In this document: positions 22,680 through 34,239 of the stretch, in pieces
How the letters are laid out: the number at the start of each line of letters is the position of its first letter
Position numbering within the stretch: position 1 is the stretch's first letter
Assembly: GCF_922984935.1 (NCBI RefSeq)
Contig: NC_060074.1
Span: forward strand, 26,449,501-26,513,500
DNA: 64,000 nt
Direction of reading: 5' to 3'
From: Meles meles
Lineage: Eukaryota; Chordata; Mammalia; Carnivora; Mustelidae
The notes under the pieces: generated by a model
Database searches by the model: none
Told to the model about the DNA's origin: nothing
The model's input: the letters and a program-made list of their open reading frames with translations, nothing else
Made by a program: the position numbers and the translations under genes

Positions 22680-23690
22680 GATAAAATTGATGTCAAAAAT
22701 TAAAGAAAAAACTCTTTACGTGGGGAAACCATTGAAAAGAATGTAAAAAGGAGACAAATGTCAAAGTAGAAAAAATAAATGCAACTTATGTCACAAAGGG
22801 TCAATGTCCTTAATATAAGAACATCTTTTAATATTTGAGAAGGAACGAACAACGACCTTATATTGTCAGAACAGATTAAGAAGCAATTCATAGGCAAATG
22901 TAAGTGACCTACAAAAAGTTCAACATTGCTAATAATGGAAACATAATTTCAAACTTCACTGAGATACCAGTTCTTTTACCAGATTAAGAAAAAAAAAAAG
23001 TTTGACGACATACACTTTTGGCAAGACCATGAGAAAATAGGCACTTTTGCTCAGCTGGTGGGAATACAAAATTATACATCTCTCTTCGAGGGAAATATGC
23101 CAATCTTTTTTGAAGGAAACTTGCTAGATATCGACCCAGCAGTCCCATTTCTAGTAATCTAAACCAAAGATATACAAGCAAAAATACAAAAAGATGAACA
23201 AGGCTACTCACTGCAACACAGTTTGTAATAATAAAGGACTTGGAAGCAACCCAAATGTCCACAATAAAGGACTGACTGCATAAACCAAGATAGAGCCACA
23301 TAATGGAGTACAAAGGCAGCTGAAAGGCAGAAAAGAAACAAGGATGATCTCTAACGTGTTGTGGAATGATCTTCAGATAAATCATTAAGTAAAAGAAGGC
23401 AATTGTAAAAAGTGCATATTATTAAGAAGGAGGAGAAGGATAGGATAAGTATTTGATCATTTAAAAAAAATGGAAGGATTAAAATAATTTACCAGTTACC
23501 TATGAAGAGAGAAAAAATGTAGACAACAGGGATACAGCAGGACTTCTTTGAACAGACTTTGATTTGTAGATTTGAGTTTGGTACAATATAAATATTTTAC
23601 ATAACTCTAAAACAAATGAAACATAATACAATGTAATCCTTAAAAATTGAGAGCAAAATTAATCAAGTGAATGAAACTGTGTATTATGTA
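22680..23690 (+). mobile_element. ancient LINE-1 fragment (ORF2 3' part plus 3' UTR)
   Basis: Degraded ORF2 landmarks are in order: GTCACAAAGGGTCAATGTCC (22,790), ATAGGCAAATGTAAGTGACC (22,890), GGTGGGAATACAAAATTATA (23,058), GACCCAGCAGTCCCATTTCT (23,133), CAACCCAAATGTCCACAATA (23,248) and ATAATGGAGTACAAAGGCAG (23,302). Many stops and indels mark a very old L1M/L1ME-class copy. Confidence 0.75.
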
Positions 23691-23699
23691 AGTAGCAAA

Positions 23700-24500
23700 A
23701 CTGCACAGAGGGACTCTTATAAATGACTTGGGACACTGTAAGCTGACTATACATTCTTATCAGGACATACCCTGAAGACAAAGAGAACTGCGAACAAATC
23801 TTCAACTGCTTTCTGTTATCAAATCTGTGAGTTTAGTGGTAGGTATTGTTATTCTGAGTCTGTTACAGGGGTAGTGTTTGGTTAAACAGATAAGTAATTG
23901 TGTCAATGCTATCAAACCCAGGATTTTGGGCAGGAGAGAAAGGAGATACAAATGCAAGGTCTGTAAGTCACCAACCTGTTGCCCTAAATTTGAGTCTGAA
24001 GTAGCAGGAAGAAATTATGTATTTTATTAAAACACACAAAAAATGTATTTCCTAGCTCTGTCTTCTAAAAACACCTAGAGAAAAAAATGATCAACCCAAG
24101 AGCAATGAACAACCCTAGGATCCCATATTGCTGTTTCTCTAAATCCATCCTGAGTCAAAGAGGCAATGTTACCCAAAGCCTTCAGAGAGAAACTGAAACC
24201 AGGCTAGGAAGACCAATTTCAGTCTTTCAGGTCCATAGAACAGAATCAGGACTCAAAATGGAAGCTGAACCCAGGCAGGTTTAGCCCAGAATTGAAAAGA
24301 GATACGTCATGATTGCCTCAAATAGAATTTAAATATCCAGTTTGCATTTACTGGCCACTGGTCCCCTGATACAAGGAAGACAGGTGGATTGAGTGGATTG
24401 ATCTAGTGTCCTTGAAGTGCAACATCTTAACCTAAGTTATGAGGCTGATGGGCTGCAAAGGGCAATACTCACAACCAAGTTTTAAAGCTCTAATGAAATG
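23700..24500. other. unassigned sequence
   Basis: No recognisable element, gene or RNA structure on either strand. Confidence 0.45.
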
Positions 24501-24509
24501 CCAGTCCAT

Positions 24510-24605
24510 TAATTCCTTCACCAAGGATTTACAAGGCACCTTCCATGTGCCACACAGTATGGTAGGCAGTGAGAGAGTCATTATAAAGAATAGAACTATA
24601 GTACC
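24510..24605 (-). mobile_element. L2 LINE 3' end scrap
   Basis: AATTCCTTCACCAAGGATTT, then CACCTTCCATGTGCCACACA and GTATGGTAGGCAGTGAGAG are the reverse complement of the L2 3' end. Confidence 0.55.
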
Positions 24606-24679
24606 ACTAGGCCCCCATGCTACCCTCACCCTGCCAGCCCCTTACCCAGCAGAACTACTTCCCCTTAAAACAAAACAAG

Positions 24680-25270
24680 CAGAATACTGATCATGTCATT
24701 TCTGTGCCCCCCAAATCTCCATCTGATATCCTGCTGCCCATGGAAAAATATTTCAGCTGGGTCTTTGTGTGCGACTAAAATATTCTTTCTCATTCTCCAT
24801 CCAGCCTTCCCAAACTTCCAAAGTGAGGTTTTTTAACTTATTTATTTGAGAGAGAGAGAGAGACCAGAGGGAAAGGGAGAAGCAGACTCCCCACTGAGTA
24901 GGGAGCTCAATGGAGCATTCGATCCCAGCACCTTGAGATCATGACCTGAGCCAAAGGCAGACTCTTAACTGACTGAGCTACCCAGACACCCCCCTCCCCA
25001 AAGCCAGTTTAATTGTTATCTTCCCTGGATCTCTCCCACAACGTTAGGTTAAGGCTTGGACAATGTGTCCTCATGGGCATCTGTAGTACTGTGCTTTCAT
25101 AATGTTTATCATATTTCCTATCATTTCAAATTTAGCTGTTTCCCCCTCTTTTGCATTCCTCAAATATAGTGCCCATTGCTAGCACTGTAATGATCCCTTT
25201 ATTAGTTACTCTGTCACTTTAAGGTAGACACCAGGAGTTACTCACTCTGTATTCCCCAGTCCTACAAGTT
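24680..25270 (+). mobile_element. probable L2 LINE fragments split by an older SINE
   Basis: ACTGATCATGTCATTTCTGT near 24,685 and GTAGACACCAGGAGTTACTC then GTTGCCTGGCAAG near 25,224-25,280 resemble two parts of an L2 3' region in one orientation. The intervening sequence is strongly diverged and holds the SINE at 24,836-24,994. Confidence 0.4.
24836..24994 (-). mobile_element. older carnivoran tRNA-Lys SINE
   Basis: Reverse-complement copy: CTTATTTATTTGAGAGAGAG, GAAGCAGACTCCCCACTGAG, CATTCGATCCCAGCACCTTG, ATCATGACCTGAGCCAAAGG and CTGAGCTACCCAGACACCC. It lacks the CTACTTGTGATCTC segment of the young mustelid copies. Confidence 0.9.
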
Positions 25271-25274
25271 GCCT

Positions 25275-28200
25275 GGCAAGTGGGAAGCAATTCACTTCTG
25301 TTAGCTAGGCTGGGCAGGGTAGTCTGGAGAGAAGGGAGAAGGAAGCAAAAGCCAGCAGTTAGATTTGGTGGTTGGATGTGCAATTCCAATTTTGAAACTC
25401 CAATAATTGTCAACAAACTAAAATTCAAAAATAATAATAATAACTGGAATTCACTTTTACCTAAAATCAGAAGGTAGGTGAGAAGGAGCACTGTGTGAAG
25501 GGAAGTAGAGAGCAGAGCGTTGGAGAACAATGGAGAGGCTGTGGCCGTCAGCTTTGTGGCTCTGTCCTCCCCTGTGATCCACATGTCCCACTGAATGGGT
25601 GCTGCCCTCCACGCCCTCCCCAGCTAGGTGCACAGTGAGTCAGCTCTGTGATTGCATCAGCGTTGGACACGTGCATGAAAACAAAGACAGGAAGGAAAAC
25701 ACAAAGGTGAACTTGTTCTGTTAGAGCAGTACAATTAAAAGTTACATAATTTTTTTGTTTCCTTTAATGTTATGATTAAAATAATGTTCTTCGATTTGAC
25801 AATGGATATTCTTAACAATAACTCTTACCTAAAAATGGCAAAGCTGCTGATATACAAATTAGCACTGAGGTTTAAATTGACCAATAAATGATTTTAGGGA
25901 TTGTTCCTTCCAGAATGTTGTTTAAATTGGAATAATAAATCTCTCTTCATAGATGTCATGAAGAAGCATGAAAATAGGAAAAAATACTTTGGGGTAAGGT
26001 TTCTCCCCAAAACCTTTTATAATCTCTAGGGAAATACTTACTCTCATTTTTCAGGAAGATAAAATATACTTTTTCCCCCCAGTACCTCTGGCAAAATATG
26101 GTAAGCATATTTCAATCAGTAACTACAGTAAGTTTTTTGTTGAAAACAATATAAAAATGGAAAAATTTTTGCAAAGGAAATGACTGTAATGTTTTGACTT
26201 TGATATTAATTTAATTCCTTTTATGAAGAAAGCACATGAGCTATGAGGTCTCAGCTGGATACAGTAGACATTAAAGTAACAAAGCATGAATAATTTGAAC
26301 TATTGTCTGAATCTGTAATTCCATTCTGGGAAATCCACTGACTAAAAAAAAAAATAAATAAATAATCCCATAAATTCTGTAGTTCCTCACTGCAATTCAT
26401 TACAGAATACAATTTATGATACAAGGAAACAAATGTGCGTATTTAAAGTTTAAACCCATCTTCAAAGCTCCTCGAAGATTCATTTTCTTGTTTGACATTG
26501 ACTTGTCTACTGTAGGTAAATAATTCAACAATTTAAAGATAACTTTTGTAAGTGAGCATGTAAAGGATCTTCTCTTACACCAAAGTGTAAACTAAAAAGC
26601 AGCTCTGTGCCATCTTTCTTGTGAAATGTCATCTCAGATCCCTAACTCACCCACCAAGACACTTGCGCAAAAGGCAGATGGAAGACAAACATGACTTTGA
26701 ATGAAGATTCAAGAAGTGTTCAGTCCTAGAAACTGTATTCTGGCTCACATGACTGGCCCACCAAATCCATCCCATATCTGGGCAAGTGATCAGAGAAGTG
26801 CAGAAAAGAAAAAAATCACACCCCCCCCCCCAACCTCCTAAAATGCCTAGAACTCTGACTGTTGCAAGCTATTTGGGCTTAAGCCTTTGCTTCTCCGTTT
26901 TTCATCCAAGAATCCCAATGGGAGAAGTGAAAACAAATCCCAGGGTATCTAGAGACCCAGCCCAGAGTAGTTTACCAAAAGGGAAAATGTCTTCTTTTTT
27001 TCAGGCTTTACTTTTTAAGATATGGGGGATTTTTATTTCTACTGTAATATGTATCTCTATTTGCTTTCCCACAGAAAACTTTAAGTTTTGAAGCTCCAAG
27101 GGAATGTGTAGTGCACATCCTTTGAATTTCTCTCTAAGCGTGGGCCAGTTGGGGAGGCCTGGACAGAAGTAAGGCCTTGCAGACCCCAGTCAGATAAAAT
27201 GGAAGTGGGTTCTTGACAAGGAGATGCAAATTTGGGGTGATTTTTATCAGCTATTAACAGCTTGGCATGCACTGATTTATGAGAAGGACTGACCAGTCTT
27301 CTAACAAGGTCCCAAGTAATGAACAGAGCAAGTTTATGCGCAGCCAGGTAAGAAGACTGGCTCACACCCCGTGGGCAGAGGAGCAGGAAAGGCACAGCAA
27401 GCCTGGGGTTGGAAGGTTCCAACAAGAAACAAAAGAAGATTTGTGCAGGAAGGAAGAAGGATTCAGAGATGGACTTTTCCCACATCTTCTATTTCTCAAG
27501 AACACTCCCAAGCATATCACCAGGAATGAAAACATAAACATCTGCCTAAAGTATAATCAGTGTGGGGGAATTGCAAAGTGGCTGGTGTAGGTCCCTTCTC
27601 ATGGTTCTCAGGAGCCCATGAAGAATGGAACAAGAGAAAGAGAAACAGACTCCTTGGCCACAAGCACGTTTTCTCCTTGCCGTTCTCACCAAACTGATTT
27701 GCAGAGGAGGTTATTTGCTAGGCAGCAAATGTGTTTTTTGTCAGGTAATAAGAGCTAAGCAAGGCAAACTTATTTCCTAAACAAAGATAAACCTGAATTC
27801 CAGAAAAGCGTACCAGTCCATTACAGATTGATTAGCCCAAGAGATGAGTCAGAAACCATGCCTGGAATATAGGTTACAGAACCGTCCTCAAATATCTGAG
27901 ATATGTGCATTCCAAAGGACCACAAGGACTAAATAAACAAGAAACGCTTAATACTTAAAATACTTAATGCTTAAAAACCTGAGCGTTCCTGGACTTTGTA
28001 TAAAATAGCATGCTAACTCTGGAAGGCTCTGGAAGGCTCTGGCTGTTTATCCTTCCAGATATAAGAGAAAACATGTATCTGTTGCCTGCCCCCCTCTTCC
28101 ATCTCCCCCAAGTGTGCTACATATTTAAAAGAAGTTTTTCTAGAAGAACAAAATACTCTCTGACATTAGAAATAGCAGTTTACTTTGCATTCTGTCCTTT

Positions 28201-28420
28201 CGAAATTGAATCACAATCTTGAAAGCAAAGTGTCCTCTATTTACTTCTTTTATGTCTCCTCTGGTCAGTACTCCATACAAGAGAAACCAAAAATTCCCAA
28301 CTAGTTTTGCAACAATATACGGCATGCCCAGCCGACTCAGAAGCATCACAAAATCTTTAAAACAAGAGCTCATTTAAAAATTAAACAATACAATTAGTTC
28401 CATATTGGTATCAGAAATAA
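25275..28420. other. unassigned sequence
   Basis: The longest stretch with no recognised transposon. It holds the motif cluster at 25,636-25,673, an (AAT)n run near 25,429-25,441, a C-run at 26,820-26,831, an (AATA)n run near 26,344-26,366 and a short (CTCTGGAAGG)n repeat at 28,016-28,042. Open frames of up to 134 codons overlap on opposite strands at 27,081-27,590 without domain resemblance. Confidence 0.5.
25636..25673 (+). promoter_or_regulatory. AP-1, ATF4/CEBP-like and E-box motif cluster
   Basis: TGAGTCA (AP-1 consensus) is at 25,636-25,642, ATTGCATCA (reverse complement TGATGCAAT, the C/EBP-ATF composite element) at 25,651-25,659, and CACGTG (E-box) at 25,668-25,673. All three lie within 38 bp of DNA that is not obviously repeat-derived. 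Regulatory function is inferred from motifs only. Confidence 0.3.
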
Positions 28421-28482
28421 TTGTGTGAGAATGAAACAAGATGGGATTGAGAGGAAGACAAAACATAAGAGAGTCTTAATCT

Positions 28483-28711
28483 GGGGCACCTGGGTGGCTC
28501 AGTGGTTTAAAGCCTCTGCCTTCGGCTCAGGTCATGATCCCGGGGTCCTGGGATCAAGCCCCGAGTCGGGCTCTCTGCTCAGCGGGGAGCCTGCTTTCCC
28601 CCTCTCTCTGCCTGCCTCTCTGCCTACTTGTGATCTCTGTCTGTCAAATAAATAAATAAAATCTTAAAAAAAAAAAACCAACCACAAGCTTATAAAAAAA
28701 AAAAAGAGAGA
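28483..28711 (+). mobile_element. young mustelid-type SINE with a second A-tail inside its TSD
   Basis: Full SINE GGGGCACCTGGGTGGCTCAG to AAATAAATAAAATCTT plus poly-A ending near 28,676. It is followed by CCAACCACAAGCTTAT and a second 12-A run, then (GA)n, and only then the 15-bp TSD AGAGAGTCTTAATCT (28,468-28,482 and 28,711-28,725). The extra 16 bases plus second A-run lie between the two TSD copies, so they were part of the inserted molecule or grew there later. Confidence 0.93.
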
Positions 28712-28744
28712 GAGAGTCTTAATCTCACAAAACAAACTAAGGGT

Positions 28745-28800
28745 TGCTGGGGGGTGGGGGTAGGGATGGGGGGGGATGGGTGATGGACACTGGGGAGGGT
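28745..28800 (+). repeat. G-quadruplex-prone tract in L1 3' UTR
   Basis: Runs of six, five, three and eight G separated by one to four bases, within GGGGGGTGGGGGTAGGGATG and the following bases. This satisfies the usual G3+N1-7 rule on the + strand several times. Confidence 0.8.
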
Positions 28801-28977
28801 ATGTGCTATGGTGAGTGCTGAGAAATGTGTAAGACTGATGATTCACAGACCTGTACCCCTGGGGCAAATAATACGTTACGTGTTAAATAAATAAATAAAT
28901 AAATAAATAAAATTTGTGTGCCATATAGCATTATTTTGTAGGAAGATAGAAAGTGTCACAAAAATTAAAAAATTAGA

Positions 28978-29167
28978 GGGGTGCCTGGGTGGCTCAGTGG
29001 TTTAAGCTGCTGCCTTCAGCTCAGGTCATGATCTCGGGGTCCTGGGATCGAGTCCCGCGTCGGGCTCTCTGCTTGGCGGGGAGCCTGCTTCCTCCTCTCT
29101 CTCTCTGCCTGCTTCTCTCCCTACTTGTGATCTCTATCTGTCAAATAAATAAATAAAATTAAAAAAA
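28978..29167 (+). mobile_element. young mustelid-type tRNA-Lys SINE with TSD
   Basis: GGGGTGCCTGGGTGGCTCAG head, GGGATCGAGTCCCGCGTCGG, CCCTACTTGTGATCTCTATC and AAATAAATAAATAAAATT tail. The flanks both read AAAATTAAAAAATTAGA (28,960-28,976 and about 29,168-29,184), a TSD of about 17 bp with the left end ambiguous because of the A-tail. Confidence 0.94.
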
Positions 29168-29202
29168 AAAATTAAAAAATTAGAAGGTAAGACTGCTTTT
29201 CC

Positions 29203-29230
29203 AAACAAAAACAAAACAAAACAAAAAAGC
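29203..29230 (+). repeat. (AAAAC)n simple repeat
   Basis: CAAACAAAAACAAAACAAAA units in tandem. It is not attached to an element body. Confidence 0.8.
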
Positions 29231-29697
29231 CACACAACAAAAACTGGTTTCCCTTATTCTAAAAACAGTGGGGGAAGTGCTACGGTGGCCCCTCCCTGCT
29301 TATCTGTGCAGGAGCTGCCAAGATAGAATATATAACTTCATCCGAGGTCCCCTATGTTCAATATCGGGCATAGGCTGCTGTCTCCAACCCAGCCTACTCT
29401 CACCAGCAGCTCAGCTCTTCCGGCAAGAACTGCCTGCAGCCTGACGGTGCCTTCCCTCACACCTCCTTCCCTGCTTCAGAAGGATCTTACAAGAGCTGCT
29501 CCCTGGCTGCCCACCATTTTCCACAGCTCATGGTTGGGTTAATTCCTCCACAGATCAACTTTCTCTCCCCTGTACACACACATCGACATAAACACACTTT
29601 TCCTTTCTTCTTTTATTCTTGCCCAGTTACCTCTGAAAAAGACACCTAGTTCTATAGTGGGTACTGTGGTTTCAGAACAGAGGACCAACCGTACCAC

Positions 29698-30069
29698 TGT
29701 GGCTGGGAGAGTCAGTGGCTCATGGCTCTCATGGTTACTATTCCTTCCTGAAGACTGCTCTCAGCTAGAGAGCTGCCCCCCTTAAGATCATGCCCCCTCC
29801 CTGGGAGGGACCCATATCCAGTGACTAAATTTAAGTTTTAGCCCCCTGCCTCATGATGGGACAATTCTGAAAGGGCTGTGCCTGCTCTGTGGCTCTCCAT
29901 GGCATCAACTGTGTCCTTTGTTGTGGCTGCATCTCAATCCAACTGCCCCTTCCCCAGTTCTGCTTCCTTCCTTCCCCCAGGGGCCCACTGACAGTATCCT
30001 GCGCAATAAACCTCCCTGACACAAATTTCTATTTCGGCCTGTGACTTCCAGGAAACCCAACCCAAGACA
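29698..30069 (+). mobile_element. LTR relic, family uncertain
   Basis: Starts TGTGGCTGGG and ends CCCAAGACA, a short imperfect inverted terminal match. It has AATAAA at 30,005-30,010 followed by a U5-like segment to the end. About 372 bp, in the size range of LTRs. No matching short TSD was found, so the left boundary is uncertain. Resembles old ERV-type LTRs that end in '...GGAACCCAACCTAAGACA'. Confidence 0.55.
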
Positions 30070-30074
30070 CTCTC

Positions 30075-31555
30075 CAATCTTTCTGTAATCTTCCTTTGTG
30101 ATTAAAAATGGTGGCTCATTGGTGCTAGTAAAGCACAAATGTCAAAATAAAGTTTCAAAGCAAAATTATTCTTTAACTTCTAAAGCCTCTAAATATCCTG
30201 AGAATTTCCCCTCAGTAATTGCTACAAGTCTTCAAATTTCCTCTCATCCTCATCTAACTAAAAATGCCACTGTCAAAGCCATGTCAATATAAATAAGAAA
30301 CAATTTTTATTAATGTTTATTTTCTGTTATAGTTAATGGATTCGCAAACACAACCTTCATTCCTAAACTACAACATTTGGTTCTTCTACTGCTTATTGTG
30401 GCAAATGTGCATTATTTCATTGAGGTATAAGTTTAAATAGATTTCTATGTGCTGGTCTTTTGTGCCTTTCTTTTATTATTTTTGCTAGAAAAAGTATTTT
30501 CAAATTCAAAACAACTGACTTTGAAATGAATTGTTGAAACCCAACTTGTCTGCAGGTGGGAGCTCACAATCACTTCAAATAATTGGCTTTGGAAACAAAG
30601 AGAAGCTTGACAACATTTCAGGGACTTGAAACAAGCCTTCAGGCTTCCCCCCAGTGGTGCAGTTGCCCAGTCACCTAGCTGTGTAATGGTAGAAGGGTCC
30701 CAGCTGGACTGTAGCAATTTGATTTCCCCGACTTCAGATCACTGCTTGGTCCACAGCTACACTGACCATCTGAAGCATCTGGCCACTCACAGCCACGTGT
30801 GCAATGGGCAGCAATTATCTCCTGCTTGTCAGGCATGTGAGGTCACCTAACGCACCAAGCCAAAAACTTCTCCTCACCCCTTTTTTTGGGAAACAAATGA
30901 GGACAGAACATTTTATTTATTTATATATTTATATATTTTATTATATAAATATAAATATATTATATATATTTATATATTATTTATATACTTTAGTGATTTT
31001 TTTTATCAACAGTACTTTCTGAGAGACTGGAATTATAAATGAACAAGTTCAGAGCTTACCATCCACATGAGGACAAAAAATCAAAAGAGGAACTATAGAC
31101 AGAGGCCTACCAGCTAAACTGAAGGGGACAAAGAAACTGGTGTATACAAATACTCACAAAAAGATCATGAATTTTCAGCTATTAATTGACAAAGCAGTTA
31201 GATTAATGAGTAATCAAAGCTGCCTTCTTCAAATATTCAAAAAAATTAACAGCAAAACCAAAGTATGCCATAGGATTAGTAAATCATATGAAGACCCATT
31301 CAAATGCTAATAAAGTCTCAGGAGCACTAGATAGAAAGTGGAAGCTACCCCAGGCAAGAGAGAGACAAACCAATACTGGCATGAGCTGGAGTTGGGAGGG
31401 AGTTCCCAGTATGAACAGGTCCTCCCCAGCAGAAGGCAGGCAGGCAGGCAAAATTTGTTCTACGTCCATCTAAAACATATGTATTTTCAACTATTTGTAA
31501 ACACTACCTAATATTTTTGCTGGTGTACCACTGAGTCATTTCTTTGGGCACAAAA
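30075..31555. other. unassigned sequence with an AT-rich tract at 30,910-30,990
   Basis: Nothing recognised except the AT tract: TATTTATTTATATATTTATA continues as TTATATAAATATAAATATAT. It can form hairpins. Open frames are chance. Confidence 0.45.
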
Positions 31556-31569
31556 AAGAAATCTGTTGA

Positions 31570-31957
31570 GCATACTCTCTCAAGAGACATCCATGAAATG
31601 AAAGCAAGCTCTGATGTTCCAGCTTAACTATTCTGTGATTCTGTTTTATACTACAATCACACATTGGTACACTGACGAAATTATACTGAAAAATAAATTG
31701 CTACGGCACCTTATAACATAAAGTGGGCTTCTTTAAAGACTTGTCTCCTTTTGCCTTTAACTGAAATTGGTGTTAAAGCTGGAGCTCTAAGCCACCTCAG
31801 GGAGTTACTCATTTTTCTGAGGGTATCTCCCATGGAAACATGAGGTATATATGTTAATAAAACTTTTATCTATTTTTCTCTTAATTATGTCTTTTGTCAC
31901 AAGGTCTCAGCTAAGAATTTAAAAGGGCACAGGGAAAATGATTTTTCCTCCCCTACA
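31570..31957 (+). mobile_element. LTR relic with U3-R-U5-like 3' half
   Basis: GTGTTAAAGCTGGAGCTCTA, a TATATA-like stretch, AATAAA at 31,856-31,861, TCTATTTTTCTCTTAATTAT and the end TTTTTCCTCCCCTACA follow the 3' half of an ERV-type LTR ending in CA. The 5' boundary is approximate. Its U5-like end resembles that of the solo LTR at 52.8-53.3 kb. Confidence 0.6.
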
Positions 31958-31961
31958 CTTA

Positions 31962-33765
31962 TAAGTTCACACCCAGTTCTGTCTCACTCCAGTTGGGGTT
32001 ACACCATTACCTCCTTCTATCAGAGATGATACTCATTTGTTCATTTATTCAACATATTTCACTGAGGGTCTGCTATGTGCTGGAGTACTACGTTGAGTAG
32101 TGGAGGTACAACAATGAAGGTGAAAGTCTCTTCCAGTTTTTCCCAGGCCAGGCAGTGGGAAAACCTGAAAAAAAGGAAATAACCCCTGTACTGAGGTTCT
32201 TGGAAACTACAACTTCATTTCTTTGGGTTTATGTTCAAGATCACTTTGCCATCAACTAGTATTTTAACAGATAAACTAATAAGAAAAAGACAGATGTAGA
32301 CTTATAAATAAAATATGCAGTGATGCCGAATGAAAGCAAATGAGGTTAAGGTACAAAGTTTCTCTGTAGTTCAAATGGAGAGATAGGGAAAGAATTGGGA
32401 CTGTCCCTTGCATTGCAACTGAATAAGCATGCCAAATTCTAAAACCTGTACTATGGCTGTCCAGAATGTATTCTGACCGTAAGTAGCAATTTCATTTCAA
32501 AACAACTTTATCAGTCACCTCAAATTAATGTTGTTAATTTGAGTTTTATTGGCTTTAGAGTTTTGTTTTTATTTAGTTTGTAAATTTGTTTCAGTTTTAT
32601 AATCAAAGAGCTCTAAGCACCAAGAATTTATCCTTGGTTTTATATTTTCACATATGTAAGTAACACTGTCATTAAATGAATTTAATGACATCGAGGAAAA
32701 CTGTTCCTTGGGTTCATATAAGCTCTGGAAACGGATTTATTATATTCACTGGTGGCTGTTCCCGGCAAGGAGTTATCATTCCAGCCCGTATTGATGGAGC
32801 TACCCCTTTTTTCAATTGTTTGTTGATCCGGGAGTTGAAAGAAACAGTCCTTTTTTTGTTATCTAGAGGCTTGAGGGGACACTTCTGGCCTTCTGTGTGC
32901 AGGGACTGCAATTTCCTTCAAATTTATCAGTGAAAGAAAATGGTGAGCTGAGAGTTAGCAAACATCTGAAAACAATAAAGCGGAAAGGAAAACCCAATTC
33001 AGTCTATTGCCTTAGGGAATGGGGAAAAGGCTGTGTTTTCTGATAACACAGGGAAATTCTGTGGAAGATACTAGGCGCTGCAGCTGGCCCAGTAGACATG
33101 GGGAGGAGCCGTTTCTCACACCGAACACCCGAAGGGGAGACGGCAATCGATACCAGGCCACGCTTCAGTCTCCTATCTCAAGAATGCAGGTGAGGAAGGC
33201 AGTGTTTTGTTCTACATGGTTCCCCACTGCTTGTCCTAAGGGTGCACTGAGCCATGGTAGTTTTCACCAGTCTTTGACAAATGAGAAAGATAAAGTCGAC
33301 TAGTGTTTATGTAAGCATGTTGGTGTAAAGTTACCAACTGTCTTTTCCCAGGAAGAACTGTTCTTTGTTCTAAGATGTGACCTTCTTGCTTCTTTGTGAT
33401 TGAAATGTCCTGGGATACATTAGCTGCACACATGCTCAAAGTAAGCTTCCCGTCCAGATAAGGAATCAAACATATTCACAACTTCTGGCTTTCCCAAAGC
33501 ACAAAGTAACATGAAATAATAGGACATATGAACATTTTAAAATATAACAAATATAATTAAACACCCTTTCTTTTACAAAATTGGGTTAAGAGTAGGTGAT
33601 GATTGTTTCATTGTACTTTTATTTTCTGTTTACTTGGACATATTAAAAAAAAATTGTCAACCTTATCTTAGTCCCAAGGATTTTGCTTGTTTCTTTTTGG
33701 CTTTTTGAAGTTCTACTGGTTTATGAAATCCCAAAGTTCAAGAATCATCAAGTACTGACGAGAGC
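31962..33765. other. unassigned sequence with a possible L2 scrap at 32,037-32,115
   Basis: TTCATTTATTCAACATATTT followed by CACTGAGGGTCTGCTATGTG is the reverse complement of an L2 3' end. The stretch 32,670-33,300 holds several CpGs and two short open frames (85 and 94 codons) but no known protein. Confidence 0.45.
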
Positions 33766-33769
33766 TTGC

Positions 33770-33985
33770 GACTTAGAGGCAGCAGGATTGGGGTTTCACC
33801 GCTGGCTACACCACTCTGAGAATGTTGCTTAAACCCTTTCAAAGCTGCAGGGCCCTCATATACAAAATGGAGATGATGGTGTCTTTCTGCATAGAGCCAC
33901 TTATAAAGAGTAATGAAAAAAATGTAAAAAGCATCTGAGAACTTAACAAATGGAAGTCACCATCATTGGTAACTATCAGCTCTTG
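33770..33985 (+). mobile_element. MIR SINE relic
   Basis: TTAGAGGCAGCAGGATTGG, GGTTTCACCGCTGGCTACAC, CACTCTGAGAATGTTGC and CATATACAAAATGGAGATGA keep the MIR order in diverged form. Confidence 0.65.
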
Positions 33986-34033
33986 GCTTGCATACATTCG
34001 ATATAAACTTAGCAGTCAAAACATTTAATTGCA

Positions 34034-34229
34034 GGGGCGCCTGGGTGGCTCAGTTGGTTAAAACCTTTGCCTTCCGCTCAGGTCATAATCCCAGGGTCCT
34101 GGGATCGAGCCCCACATCAGGCTCTCTGCTCCGCAAGCAGCCTGTTTCCTCCTCTCTCTCTACCTGCCTCTCTGCCTACTTGTGATCTCTCTCTGTCAGA
34201 TAAATAAATAAAATCTTTAAAAAAAAAAT
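34034..34229 (+). mobile_element. young mustelid-type tRNA-Lys SINE with short TSD
   Basis: GGGGCGCCTGGGTGGCTCAG head, GGGATCGAGCCCCACATCAG, CTGCCTACTTGTGATCTCTC, AGATAAATAAATAAAATC tail. TTTAATTGCA flanks it at 34,024-34,033 and 34,230-34,239. Confidence 0.95.
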
Positions 34230-34239
34230 TTTAATTGCA

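Larger units (their letters stand above)
28424..28908 (+). mobile_element. LINE-1 3' UTR (module A type) split by a SINE
   Basis: GAGAATGAAACAAGATGGGA at the left continues after the SINE as GTCTTAATCTCACAAAACAA, the G-rich tract, ATTCACAGACCTGTACCCCT and an (AAAT)n tail (28,883-28,911). The left flank AATTGTGTG and right flank ATTTGTGTG are a probable short TSD. ORF2 is absent. Confidence 0.85.

Noticed and set aside
32676..33303. Two nearby short frames (85 and 94 codons) as possible exons
   Set aside because: They lack recognisable protein similarity and good splice signals joining them. The area is kept only as unassigned sequence with some CpGs.
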